The translations under genes and the position numbers were made by a program. DNA of 64,000 nt, taken from NCBI RefSeq assembly GCF_003967555.1, contig NZ_BIFS01000001.1, forward strand, positions 1,488,001 through 1,552,000. The letters are read 5' to 3'. The notes under the pieces are model-generated. The model ran no database searches. It was not told where the DNA came from and saw nothing but the letters and a program-made list of their open reading frames with translations. The DNA comes from Dictyobacter kobayashii (GTDB lineage Bacteria; Chloroflexota; Ktedonobacteria; Ktedonobacterales; Ktedonobacteraceae). Shown piece by piece: positions 52,560-62,729 of the stretch. Numbering within the stretch: the stretch's first letter is position 1; every line of letters begins with the position of its first letter.

Positions 52560-55500
52560 TTAAGAGCGACCTATATTAATGTAGCTAGGTCGGAGCGTTT
52601 CAACTGCTGCTTCATAAGCTTCTTGGGACATTTCTTCCCCAATTGGCTCTAAACCAACGTGAACTGCTTTGAAGGTTTTTGAATACTTACTAACCCACTG
52701 TAGACCCTCAGGAGCTTCAGTTCCTGCAGGTAATTTATAAAAATCTCCTTTTAATCGCTCAACCGGCTTCTCGAAATGTGAGATTCCACTGGTTACCATT
52801 CCATCCTTGACCTCCCTGCTGTTTAGAGTTAAATCAAGGCCATTTTGTCCTGCACGATATATATCATTAGCTAAGACTGTGCATGGCTCTGAGCCTTCAT
52901 TATGAACAATCCACTGGTTGGTGCCCACAGCGTAAGTGTGATCCTGAGTAACCGTGAGATTATACATCACCTGGCTACCGGGTACACTCTTCCAACCGGC
53001 GACGATGCCGAGTTGGCCGTTGGCTTCTACAATGGGCATCCCCAGGCGCAGTTTCCCGACAGGGATAAAACCTTTGCCAGCAACAAGGAAGGGATGCTTT
53101 TTGTTGGTATGGATGGTTTCGCTGTTCAGCTTTTTGGCTGGGGCTTGAGTAGAGATGGTCAGGTCCACCAGATCATTGTCTGTGGTGACGATGACATGTT
53201 GGATGGGTTCCAGTTCCATCTTTTTCGTCTGGGTGTTATAGGCCCAGACCTTTTGTCCGACCTTCAAGGAGCCAATGCTCTGCGATCCTCCCTCGACGGC
53301 GACGGTGGTGGCATAGGAGAAACTGAGACCACAGGCTTCGGCCAGGTGTTCTCCACCTTCTTCCGCCAGTTCAAAACCTCCTTTGGCCAGCAACTCACCA
53401 CCACGGAGCTCCTCACCAACGCCAAAGACCATCGAGATGTCCATGAAGGCGTTCATGCCCAGGTCACCAGCGGCAATCGCTTTGTCCTGCCAGCTGCCGT
53501 TGCCGGAAAGCGTGTGGACATCGTTGACCATCGATGAGACGCCCAGGAACTGATCCCCTGCCCACATGAGGCCCTTGCCAACATTCATGAGACCATCGAC
53601 CACTGGATTCGATGTGGCATTCGATTTGTGCTTGGGTTGGGATGGTGTGGTGTGCGTAACCGGCGCGGCCGCATGCCGGACGGTGTGATGGGTATTGACG
53701 TAATGGGTGATATAGGCGGAACTGGGACTGTCATACCAGGGTCGCGTGCCACCACAGCCATAGGTACAGGTGGTGCGGTAGTTGCCGCCACTCCAGGAGT
53801 CAACGACCTGGCTCCAGGTGCTGGTTTGCGATTCGGTGGTGATCGCCGTGTGGGTATTCCAGTTGACGATCGATTGCTCGCCACCACCCCAGTCGATGCG
53901 ATTGCCCGTGGGATCGGTGTTGGTTTCCGGGTTGCCAGCCACATAGGTGTAGGGGTCGGCACCCTGCAGGTTGCCTTGAACGGTATCGGGAGCGGTGAAC
54001 TGACCTACCACGGGATCATAGTACCGAGCATTGTCGTAGTCCAGACCTGATGTGTCGGCGTATTGGCCGGTAAAACCTTTGGCGGTGCCCATGGCTCCTT
54101 GCGCGTAGCGCTGGTTGCCATAGGGGCCGTAGGTCTGGTTGCCCAACACCGCGGCGGCGTTGGCCGTATTGGTAAAGGTTTCGACCACACTGCCCAGTGA
54201 GTCGGTCAGGTAGAACTGGGTGTTTGTGCCATCAGTTTTGCCCAGTAGGTGCCCACCCAGGGTGTAGTAGTAGGTAGCGCCGGTGGGGGTGCCAGTGCTA
54301 TTGTAGGTGTGCTCTTCCAGGCCGAAGGCGTACACCGTGAGGGTGGTGCCACTGCTAGCCGTACTACGGCGCAGAGTGCGTTCTCCCCATTGTCATAGGC
54401 ATACCATTCCTGACTGGTGCTGCCAGCGTTCCATTGCACCAGTTCATTTTGGACGTCATAGGACAGCGTAGCCGTGGTACCCTGATAGGTGCGACTGGTC
54501 TGGTTGCCCCAGGCGTCGTAGCTGGCCAGATACGAAGCACTGCCATCATTCTTGGTCGCGCAGGTGGTGCCAGCAGGATAGATGCCCGTCAACTGATGGG
54601 GATGGTTGCTATCACAATAGAGATACTGGAGCTGTGACCCCGACCCATTGAGCGGTCCTTGCCAGAGCTGCCCGAGATGGGTATAGGCAAAACCGGTCCC
54701 ATAAGCCGCTCCTTGTAAACCACTTTGCGCCGTTGCCGTGCCGCAGGAGCCTCCGGTCGTGGTCGCAGGTTGGGTGCCGCTATTGCCCGCCCAGGTCAGC
54801 TGGTTAAGCTCATTGTAACAGAAGTTCTGGGTCTCACTTCCACCAGAGCCGGTTTGGCCTGGAACGGCAGCATAGGTCGAACTTTTACTACTAACGTTTC
54901 CAATCGGATCATAGCTGCGATTTTCGCTATAGACGGTTCCGGTTGATCCACTGCCAGACTGCCAGGTGGCGGTTGCTCCGGTGGCGCGCAAGTTTCCATC
55001 GTAGCCAAACTGCTCGGAGGCTAGCGCGGTTCCTGTGGTCGTCTGATAGTTGATCGCCGAGGTTAAACCATGACCTTCGAAGCTCACAGAGGCCAGGTTG
55101 GCGACACCGGTCGCATTGTTACTGAGCCCAGTCAGGGTGCCGGTCGTACTGTCATAGGCCTGCGAGAACGTAAAGCCTGGTTGACCATTGACAGTGGTCT
55201 GGGTCGTGGTCGCCTGTCCATCATCGTTATAGGCCTGGGTCTCCTTATAGGTTGGCAATGCCGTGGAGACATTCCAGCTACTGGGCACACTCAGCTGCAT
55301 CGTCTCCGCTGTCAGCTGACCACGCGCATCGTGCTGATACTGATACGTGGACTGTGAGGAGGTCCCATCAGGATAGTACGTCGTGGAGATATCCTGGGTC
55401 ATCCGCCCCGTTGGGAAGTCCGTTGACCCGGGTGTCCCCAGTTTGCTTACCCCATAGGTGTATTGTTCTAATGGATGACTGCCACTGCTACAGGCCCCTG

Positions 55501-58234
55501 ATCCATCGGTCGTTGGCGCGGCATCCTGCACACACAATACGCGTCCCAGCAGATCATAGCTACTTCCCACCGTGTGAGAACCTGAGGTGACGGTGAGAGC
55601 ACGTCCACCAGCATCATAGGTGTCAGTGATCGTGCCGCGATCGGGATCGTTGAGTTGGGTCAATCGTCCCATGTCATCATAGGTCGCGGTGGTGGTGACT
55701 GCCGCCGTGTCTTCACCACTCTGTGGTGTCAGATCTTTGACGATCACCGCCGTTGGCAAGCCCAGCGCATTGAACTGGGTCTCAGTTTTCCCCGTGATGT
55801 TGGCACCAGAGTTGCCTGCGACACTATAGCTCTGGACATAGCGCGTGCGGCCCAGCACATCAGTAAACGCGACGCTCATCTGCTGATTGCCGTCCACAGT
55901 CTCCGTATAGCCATAGTTCTGGCTATCACCCGAGGCCTGTCCATAGGCATAATAGGCACAACTGGTCCACGTCCCATTTTGTCCGGAACAGGTGATGCCA
56001 GGTTCAGCGGCCGAGCCAAGGGCCGGATCCTGCGTGGCCATTACTCGCCCTAGGGGATCTACCAACGATGTGGTGCCTGCTGGTTTCACCGAGCCTCCAT
56101 CGATGGTGGCGGTGTTGGGGTCTAACCACCCGGTGCCATAGGGCACGCGGAACGGCACGCTGGTAAAGGTGGTATCAGCAGCATCATTATAGATAGTGTA
56201 CGTGACCAGATCATTGTTGATATCCAGGGGACTCCTGGTCTCCACGGCGCGGCCCGCACTGTCATAGAACACGCGCGATACTGCGTTGGAGTACAAGTAT
56301 GAGCTGCTGTCCGCTTCGTAACAGGGCGTCGTGCTGCTATCGGAACAGGAGGAGGCCGTCGTGGACTGCGACGTATAACTCCCTGTTTCTCCTGGGGCGG
56401 CAGTGCGCTGGATCTCATTGCCATTGCCATCATAGATCAGGGCACTACTGGTCGTTTGCCCATTAATATCAGTGGTGCTGGTGGCACGACCACCACTGGT
56501 ATAATCAAAGGTTAGATGCGTGTGCTGATTATAGACATTGTAGAGGTCAGTCGCCTGAGCATAATAGCTATCAAAGACGGAACAGGTGGTGTAGTGAGAG
56601 GCCGTCCAGGATGAGGACTGATAGGCAGGAGCCGTAGAAAGACTACAGCCGTTACTGCTATAGAGGCCGCTATTGGCCGAGCCAAAGGCATCCACCGAGG
56701 CCACAGCATTCCCATACTTGTCATACATCGTGTGCATTGTATAGGTCTGCCCATTGCTGTGGTTGCCGCAGTTGGTATACGTTTGGACCGTGGTTGGCAG
56801 ACCGACCGATGGCGAGACACCCACCGATGATCCTTCATCATAGGTCGTATCCTGACAGGACCAGATATGGCCCGTATCATCGTCGATCTCAGAGTGACTG
56901 ACCTTGCCTGTCAGGTAGTAGGTGATACCATTGGTCACGCCATCATTGATAGCATAGGATGACTTTTGGGTCACCTGCTTGATGTTGGACCCCGTCGTCA
57001 ATGCCTGCGTCACATTGTGATAGTACCCGTGGCCCGTGGTGACGCCATTGACGGGATGGTAGTCATCGTAGGTATAGTTTACTTGCTTCCAGGGAGCATC
57101 GGTTCCTCCCACGCCAGCACTCTCATACTGGGTCGTCTTTGAGAAGACCGTCACAGACTCACAAGGAATATAGGACGTAGTAAAACCTGTGAGACACCCA
57201 TCCTTCAGGTTCTGGCTTCCCTGCGGCAGGAACTGGCTATTGCCGCTGTATTGGGTCACCGTTCGCTGAATAAGCTGATTGTCATCTTCCGCATTGCCCC
57301 AAAAGACATCTTCCTGATACACACTGCCGGACTGATAATTCTGGCTATTGGTCTGCGGCGTCCCCCAGGCTTCAGCGGCGTAATAGGAATCAACGGTCAG
57401 ATTGCCATCGGGATGGGTCGTATAGACTTTCCCGAAGCCGCGAAACTCGCCGTTATAATAATCCTGCCAATCGGTATCCGCTCCTCCACCAGGGGTTGGC
57501 GGGATGTAGGTATCATAGACACAGTCATCCTGGCCAGGTTTGTAGGGAGCAGTTCCAGCAGGCACACAGAAACGTCCGGTCCCCTGGTAATTTTGACTAT
57601 AGGTCCCATAGGCGCTCAGCGCATAGGCATAGGTGGTAGTGTTGCTCCCCTGCCCCGAGTTCAGGGTCGAAATGGAGGTCACCACATAGTTGGTCCAGTT
57701 GTGATCCTCATTATTATCGTAGGGAGACTGACAGCGCTTGCTGGTATCGGAATCATTGGCATGATTGACACAATAGAGCGGATCATGCCGGTCATCGGTG
57801 ATATTTCCGTTGGAGTCGGTCACATAGGGTGTCCCATGCGAGTTGCCGTAGGCCAACGCATAGGTGACATCGCCTCCAACGTGAGTCTCAGTATCAACAT
57901 AATGGGTCAAATACGACCAGTTGGTTCCGGTGATATATTTGCGACCAGACCCATTGGTGGTCGTATGATCCAGATCGGAATAGTGGTTGGTTTCAGGGGT
58001 ATAGGCAAATGTATACGGTTTCAGTACATTCGCGCTCCCACTGATATAAGCGGTTGGTGTAATACTGGTGAGCAGGTGTTCACCAGCAACATACTCGAGC
58101 GCCCAGGTCAAAGGATCATTTATCTGGGTAAATGGCGTGTTGGTATAACTCATACTGTAGCTATACGCAGGCTTATTTTCGGTATCGGCACCAATATAGC
58201 TGGTGAACGATTGCAGCGAGAAGAGTCCAAGCAC
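52560..58234 (-). CDS. Main RHS-repeat protein with Hint domain and toxin 1 (5' end lost, one-base frameshift)
   Basis: After repairing one base the gene is exactly 1,892 codons (1,891 residues). The frame ending early at 54206 meets the frame to 52560 in the G-run near 54388-54392 (AATGGGGAG here, AATGGGGGGGA in cassette 2). It holds YD/RHS repeats that build a large shell, the core end NARYYDPVVGQFTAPDTVQG, a hydrophobic linker (VVDGLMNVGKGLMWAGDQFLG is 20 residues of it), a Hint domain (ACGLSFSYATT, TIHTNKKHPFLV, end WIVHN) and toxin 1 (ISHFEKPVERLKG, LPAGTEAPEGLQW, HVGLEPIGEEMS). The Hint domain likely cuts itself free at its terminal Asn, releasing the toxin. The 5' end is replaced by an IS630 piece, so secretion signals are gone. 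Confidence 0.88.
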
Positions 58235-58235
58235 A

Positions 58236-58504
58236 GTAGGAGCCTTGACCGCCCCATCCTGGTGTTCTTGCCTTCCTATTCGCCCGATCTCTCACCCATT
58301 GAGCAGGCGTTTTCCAAACTCAAGACCTGCTTACGACGCATCGGTGCTCGTACACCAGAGGCGTTGCAGGAAGCGATTGCCCGGGCGCTGGAGGAAATTA
58401 CGAACCAAGACGCTCGGAGCTGGTTTACTCACTGTGGCTATCTCCCGCGTGAGGGTGAACCCATCTTTACCGAAACACAGCAGTTTGAGGCTCAATCCTT
58501 TTGA
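58236..58504 (+). pseudogene. IS630-family transposase C-terminal fragment
   Basis: The last about 85 codons read VFLPSYSPDLSPIEQAFSKLK, the DDE Glu region of IS630, then RRIGARTPEALQEAIARALEEIT and SWFTHCGY, typical of its end. The 5' part of the transposase is absent; upstream bases belong to the RHS gene on the other strand. The break marks where the RHS gene lost its 5' end. Confidence 0.9.
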
Positions 58505-58979
58505 TTAACGCTCTAGGTGAATACAACTACACCTACAGCGTTTTAGAAGATAGAGAACTTCCGTTTCACTTCCATAAAAGGAATAGGCAACTCCGCCATT
58601 GAATATCACCCTATCATTGAGCTTTGTGGCGAACAACCTTATTCTAAATCCCATCATTAAACCTGTGCCAGACCCTTAATTTTGGAAATTATAGATACAC
58701 ACAACAATGCATACAACTTTTAGGCATGATTAAGTGCATTTCATATCTCTGTTCAAAAGCCGTCTCAGGGCTTCATCTTGTCATTTGTGGCGCTTTATTT
58801 TTAACGATTCGTCTATCTTTGCATATCAGGCGTCCTAATGTGGGTAGAATTTAGGTATGAAAAAACTGTCCGGGTAGATTTCACTACGTGGACAGCTTTT
58901 CTTATTATTGGTCTCGGATATTCACTGATGATGCCTGTTTTTCCGTGCAGACCCACCGTTTCGCGACATATGTTCTAGC
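58505..58979. other. Intergenic region with no recognised gene
   Basis: About 475 AT-rich bases between the IS630 fragment and the PHP gene. No ORF with a family pattern or repeat was found, apart from a terminator-like hairpin at 58866-58900. Confidence 0.4.
58866..58900 (+). terminator. Terminator-like hairpin
   Basis: CTGTCC (58866-58871) pairs with GGACAG (58890-58895), with an inner GTAG/CTAC stem, followed by CTTTTCTT on the plus strand. Which transcript it serves is unclear. Confidence 0.45.
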
Positions 58980-59813
58980 TCATTGCACCTGGATGCCTAC
59001 GCGCTCAAGGAGGCGTCGACAGAGTTCGGCGCGATACTTGATCGGCATGCGACCCGGAGGGCCGTGTGAGTCTGAGCCAGCACTGATCAGCAAGTCGTGC
59101 TGCATTGCATACGCTAAATAGGTTTCCACTTGTTCTGGAGAGTGTGTGGGATAGTAGACTTCAATGCCATCGAGAGGGATTTCTGCACGCACTTGATCGA
59201 GCAGTTCCGGTGTGTAATTGGTAAATTCCTGAGGCTCTCGCAAACCACGGCCTGGATGCGCAATCAAGGCGATACCTCCACTCTGGTGTGCTGCCTCAAC
59301 GGTCTGGCCTATATCCGCCTTCATTTCACAATATCCTGCATCGGTCAACAATGTCAAGGCGCTCGGCCAATCGGGGACCATACCCTGCTTGATCAACAAT
59401 TTGCCACAGTCACCTGCCACACGCAGATCTTGAGGATGTGGAAATCGGTAGCCTCGGCTCTGTAACTCTTCATACACCCGCTCTGCGTTGTCTTTCTGGC
59501 GTTGTCGAACATCATCAGCAATGGTGCGAAGCGCCAGATCATGAGGGTCAAAACCAAAACAGAGAACATCAGCCATCTTTCCATGAAACTGGGCACTTAT
59601 CTCTACAGCTGCGAGAACTGGCACCTGTTTTTGCACCCCCAGGTGTTGGATGCGTTCTACCGTATCCACGCGATCGTGATCTGTCACCGCGACCAGGCCA
59701 AAACGTTCTTGTGCGAGGTACTCAAAAATTTGCTCTGCTGACCAGCGTCCATCACTATATGTGGTATGCATTTGCAAGTCGATTGGCGTAGTAGAGGATA
59801 TCTGTAATTGCAA
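58980..59813 (-). CDS. PHP-domain phosphoesterase
   Basis: 277 residues from TTG 59813, which has AAAGGAG six bases upstream; the longer frame to 59924 has no such site. The PHP metal-binding motifs are present in order: DLQMHTTYSDG (HxH), VAVTDHD, AAVEISA, ALIAHPGR and SAGSDSHGP, matching the trinuclear metal centre of the YciV/RNase AM and TrpH-like group. The likely activity is removal of phosphate from 3',5'-bisphosphates or 5'-end nucleotides of short RNA, by family. The flanking TPR gene is in the same direction, 76 bases away. Confidence 0.88.
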   Translation of the reverse strand: MQLQISSTTPIDLQMHTTYSDGRWSAEQIFEYLAQERFGLVAVTDHDRVDTVERIQHLGVQKQVPVLAAVEISAQFHGKMADVLCFGFDPHDLALRTIADDVRQRQKDNAERVYEELQSRGYRFPHPQDLRVAGDCGKLLIKQGMVPDWPSALTLLTDAGYCEMKADIGQTVEAAHQSGGIALIAHPGRGLREPQEFTNYTPELLDQVRAEIPLDGIEVYYPTHSPEQVETYLAYAMQHDLLISAGSDSHGPPGRMPIKYRAELCRRLLERVGIQVQ

Positions 59814-59889
59814 GTAAAACTCCTTTACGACATTTCTTAAAAAGAACAGACAACAGTGAATCCGTACTGTGATATCAGCGCTTTTGTTC

Positions 59890-60951
59890 TCACGTATGAA
59901 AAAGCAGATAGCCAAGGCGCCCAACTTCTGGATTATTTCGAAAGGGGGTGTCTTGAAGCTGCTTATAGAGCGTCTTGATGCGTTCCAAATTCACACGCGA
60001 GCACATTGTACGGGCGAGAGGCAGCGCTTCTTCTACCAGCATCGCTGCTTGCGAATACTCTTTCAGACCGAAACAAGCCTGAGCTTGCAAGATCAACTGG
60101 TACACAGAGCGCCTGCCGCTGAGTTGAGAAAAAGAAAGCAGCGTGAGTTCCTGCTGTGCCTCATCAGGATTCCCGAGAGCAATCAACGTTGCGGCTCGAT
60201 CCAGATGATAGCGTGCTACGTCAACCTTGAGATAGGGCTTCTTTTCTCTTCCTACTTCTGTCCGTTCGACTCTAATAATACGACCAGCCTGATCAAGTTT
60301 TTTCAGAACAGCCGTACATTGCTGCTTTGAATCTGCTATCCTGGCCTCAGAGAGGGCTGTTTCGAGCAAAACAGCAGCCTGGAGCGGTGCAGAGACATTG
60401 TTCAGCTTCTGCTCGGCTGTATGGTAATCATCCAAAGCCAGAGAAATCTCTCCTTTTTCCAGGTACAGCCCTCCGCGTCTATAGAGCACGTCGGCTTTGA
60501 GCTCATCATCATTCAGAAGTACATGAAGATCTTTTGTTTTATTCAAATGTTCAAGTGATTTGCTGAATTTCCCCCTGTCTCGTAAAAGATTGGCTGCATG
60601 AATGTGTAATTCGCACAGAGCGGTTACAACCTCTAAACGCTCAGAGGATGCTGTGGTAGGATAGCATTCATATAATCGCTTCAATGTCATATCAAGTGTA
60701 TGAAATACATCCTGAGAGGCTCCATCATTCTGTATCCAAAAATCCGTCAGCCTGGCTCGAACCTCCTCAAGATCGATCCGGTCTGAAACGATCAGAGGCC
60801 TTGGTGCAGACGTACGTTGAGAAATTTTGCTTGACGGATGCGAGAGTGCGGCTAACCCCAGAAGAAGAGGGGGAATGTCGAAAAGATGAGCAAGAAACCT
60901 TCTGCGTGGAATGCCATTCAAACCTGTATCCCTTAATTCCATATCTCTCAT
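59890..60951 (-). CDS. TPR-containing protein, probably the C-terminal part of a larger regulator
   Basis: 353 residues. It starts with IPRRRFLAHLFDIPPLLLGLAAL, a hydrophobic segment, then about nine helical TPR-type repeats (for example ADVLYRRGGLYLEKGEISLALDDY). Ktedonobacterial XRE-type regulators often show this order after a helix-turn-helix. In frame upstream, codons ALKRDLAQVLGKQELAM are readable from about 61000 before a stop, so the gene may once have begun further upstream. As given it lacks a DNA-binding domain. It could also be a stand-alone TPR scaffold. Confidence 0.6.
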   Translation of the reverse strand: MRDMELRDTGLNGIPRRRFLAHLFDIPPLLLGLAALSHPSSKISQRTSAPRPLIVSDRIDLEEVRARLTDFWIQNDGASQDVFHTLDMTLKRLYECYPTTASSERLEVVTALCELHIHAANLLRDRGKFSKSLEHLNKTKDLHVLLNDDELKADVLYRRGGLYLEKGEISLALDDYHTAEQKLNNVSAPLQAAVLLETALSEARIADSKQQCTAVLKKLDQAGRIIRVERTEVGREKKPYLKVDVARYHLDRAATLIALGNPDEAQQELTLLSFSQLSGRRSVYQLILQAQACFGLKEYSQAAMLVEEALPLARTMCSRVNLERIKTLYKQLQDTPFRNNPEVGRLGYLLFHT

Positions 60952-61212
60952 AGCAAGTTCTTGTTTGCCTAAGACCTGAGCTAAATCGCGTTTTAGAGCA
61001 GGTCAATCATCACTTTGATACGATTAGCCAGAAGATTTTGAACAAACAGTTCGAGGTCGTGACCCCCCCTCCACCCTCCGTCTGCCAGAGTTGTGATATC
61101 CGCCACCTGTGTAAAAAACAAGGGATGATCTCATTGAATGTGCCAGATTCCCATTAGCATGGGAAGCATAGCGGTCCTGTGTGGGCGGCCGCTGGCGCGC
61201 CCGAGCTTTTTT

Positions 61213-61261
61213 CTTATGTGGTGCAAAAAGTGCGCTGGGAGCACTTTTTGCACCACATAAG
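61213..61261. repeat. Long perfect hairpin, 21-bp arms
   Basis: Arms 61213-61233 and 61241-61261, loop GCTGGGA. It lies in the 328-base spacer between the lipocalin-like gene and the TPR gene; I see no other firm feature in that spacer (a 37-codon frame at about 61010-61120 is doubtful). Its GC-rich flank GCTGGCGCGCCCGAGCT resembles that of the hairpin at 17076. Confidence 0.8.
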
Positions 61262-61279
61262 GTGACTCGTTTTTTATTA

Positions 61280-61735
61280 TTAGTCTTCTCTATTATTAGT
61301 ATATCTGCGCCAGATTAGATAACCAATCCCTTGACCGGATGCCAGCAGGGGTGCAGAACGGAGAATCAGTTGTTTATCATCTACCAATTCAATATAGCGC
61401 CGTTGGGCCTGGCCTATCCAATTTGGGAATAAGCTGACCTCGACATGGTGAATGACTTCATTGCTATGTAATTCATAGGGGCCGCCATAGGAAACGTAAG
61501 AGCGCGCCGCCCCGGCCTGTTCTTCCAGGCTTCCCTCTAAAATATCTCCCGTGGTAAATAGGGGCCGTTCTCCAGCTGCAATTACAGCCGACATATATCC
61601 ATCGGCGGAATACACTAAATGTCCATTTGCATGCATTCCCCAGGGATAACGGACATCACCATCGCTATAGCGCATCTCTACAGAGACCAATTTCCAGGTG
61701 CCAATCAAATCTGTTGGGGAAATATCCTGTTCCAT
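61280..61735 (-). CDS. Lipocalin-like domain protein
   Basis: 151 residues. LIGTWKLVSVEMRYSDGDVRYPWG is the start of a lipocalin-like (Lipocalin_5) beta-barrel, with GHLVYSADGYMSAVI, SYGGPYELHSNEVIHHVEVSLFPNWIGQAQRRYIEL and SGQGIGYLIWRR further on. Such proteins are small cytoplasmic barrels of unknown ligand. No signal peptide. Tail residues are polar. Alone in its transcription unit as far as can be seen. Confidence 0.78.
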   Translation of the reverse strand: MEQDISPTDLIGTWKLVSVEMRYSDGDVRYPWGMHANGHLVYSADGYMSAVIAAGERPLFTTGDILEGSLEEQAGAARSYVSYGGPYELHSNEVIHHVEVSLFPNWIGQAQRRYIELVDDKQLILRSAPLLASGQGIGYLIWRRYTNNRED

Positions 61736-62107
61736 AGATACACCATCCCTCTCAGCTTCAAACCCTTTTTATGGCTTTTACTAGCTATATCCTCTATCAC
61801 ATCCTACAAAACCGATATCCTTTTTTATGTAACCCTGCATCCTCATATTTACCCACAGGCTCATATATTTGTCAAATCATGCACGCCAAAGAGGGTACAA
61901 CTTTTTGCACAGCAGCTACGTGTAAAGAAGGTACCTTCTATATATTTGTATAAGAGACCCATCATAAATAAAGGATTATTGCACAGGCTCTAGCATTTGG
62001 ATGTTAGCAATACAGGCATCTTTTATAGCCTGGGTGTACCAAATGATTTCGCTCAGACGTGTAGGATAAAAGCAGGGAAGTCTGTGCGATAGAAAGGTTG
62101 AATAGAG

Positions 62108-62632
62108 ATGAGTGCCATAGATAGAGATACAGATACACCATATATTGTGGTAAATGAGCCTCGTTTTACATTAACGAGTGCCAATGCCGCAACGGCAGAA
62201 GCGTTAAAGAAGGCTTCCTGGCTGGGTATCGCAGCTGGCTTGCGTTCTATGATGCCGATCGCCGTAATGACTGAGACCAGTTCAAAGTCTTCACCGACGC
62301 AGAAAAAGTTGGCGACCTTTCTGGCCGTAGGTGAGGTCATTGCTGATAAATTACCATTTACCCCTGGCCGCGTCACCAAGGGTCCATTCATAGCTCGCAT
62401 CGCGATTGGGGCAATTTCTGGAGCCTTGCTCTGTAAACGCTTGCAACAGCCGCCATTGGCCGGCGCTATGCGGGGAGCACTGGGAGCCGCCCTGGGAACA
62501 ACGGCCGGTTATGCCTATCGCACCTTTGCAGCCAATACGACCAGCACACCAGATATTGTCTGGGCACTGGTCGAGGATGGTATCGCTTTTACGCTGGCCG
62601 TCAATGCTGCTACACCCGAAAATAAGGCATAG
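62108..62632 (+). CDS. DUF4126-like membrane protein
   Basis: 174 residues. After about 40 polar residues comes WLGIAAGLRSMMPIAVM, then VGEVIADKLPFTPGRVTKGPFIARIAIGAISGALL and GALGAALGTTAGYAYR, the GLRS..P and DKLP..P.R pattern of the DUF4126 family. About four membrane helices. Function unknown in the family. ATG 62108 has TAGAG just before it. Convergent with the MFS gene. Confidence 0.75.
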   Translation: MSAIDRDTDTPYIVVNEPRFTLTSANAATAEALKKASWLGIAAGLRSMMPIAVMTETSSKSSPTQKKLATFLAVGEVIADKLPFTPGRVTKGPFIARIAIGAISGALLCKRLQQPPLAGAMRGALGAALGTTAGYAYRTFAANTTSTPDIVWALVEDGIAFTLAVNAATPENKA

Positions 62633-62729
62633 CAGCCAGCCAGCTGGACAACTTAACCCGTACGCTAGAATTTTTTTCCATGCGCCGTCAGGAACCATCA
62701 AACTGCACAACTGACTGAGAGCTAGCACC

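Larger units (their letters stand above)
40298..58234 (-). other. Array of one main and four displaced RHS-Hint-toxin/immunity cassettes
   Basis: Five toxin tails, each preceded by a near-identical Hint domain and followed by a distinct small gene, all on the minus strand. The RHS part kept by each cassette shrinks with distance from the main gene: about 1.65 kb plus tail (cassette 2), from TGFTYAHLGQ (3), from DPTSNRID (4), only the end of Hint (5). Each immunity gene is followed within 6-33 bases by the next RHS piece. This is the orphan-module layout known for rhs and cdi loci. Confidence 0.88.

Noticed and set aside
53585..53962. Arg/Pro/Thr-rich frames opposite or beside RHS (also near 47537, 45137, 43115)
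   Set aside because: Low-complexity shadow frames of the RHS linker, present in each cassette only because the DNA is repeated.
40298..58234. CRISPR array in the repeated region
   Set aside because: Repeats are long coding duplications, not short regular repeats with spacers. No cas gene is present in the window.
57251..58504. 417-residue plus-strand frame
   Set aside because: Only the last about 85 codons are a real IS630 fragment; the rest is antisense to the main RHS gene.
61010..61120. Small 37-codon minus frame (GGWRGGHDLELFVQNLLANR)
   Set aside because: No ribosome site and no known family; could be a remnant but not supported enough to annotate.
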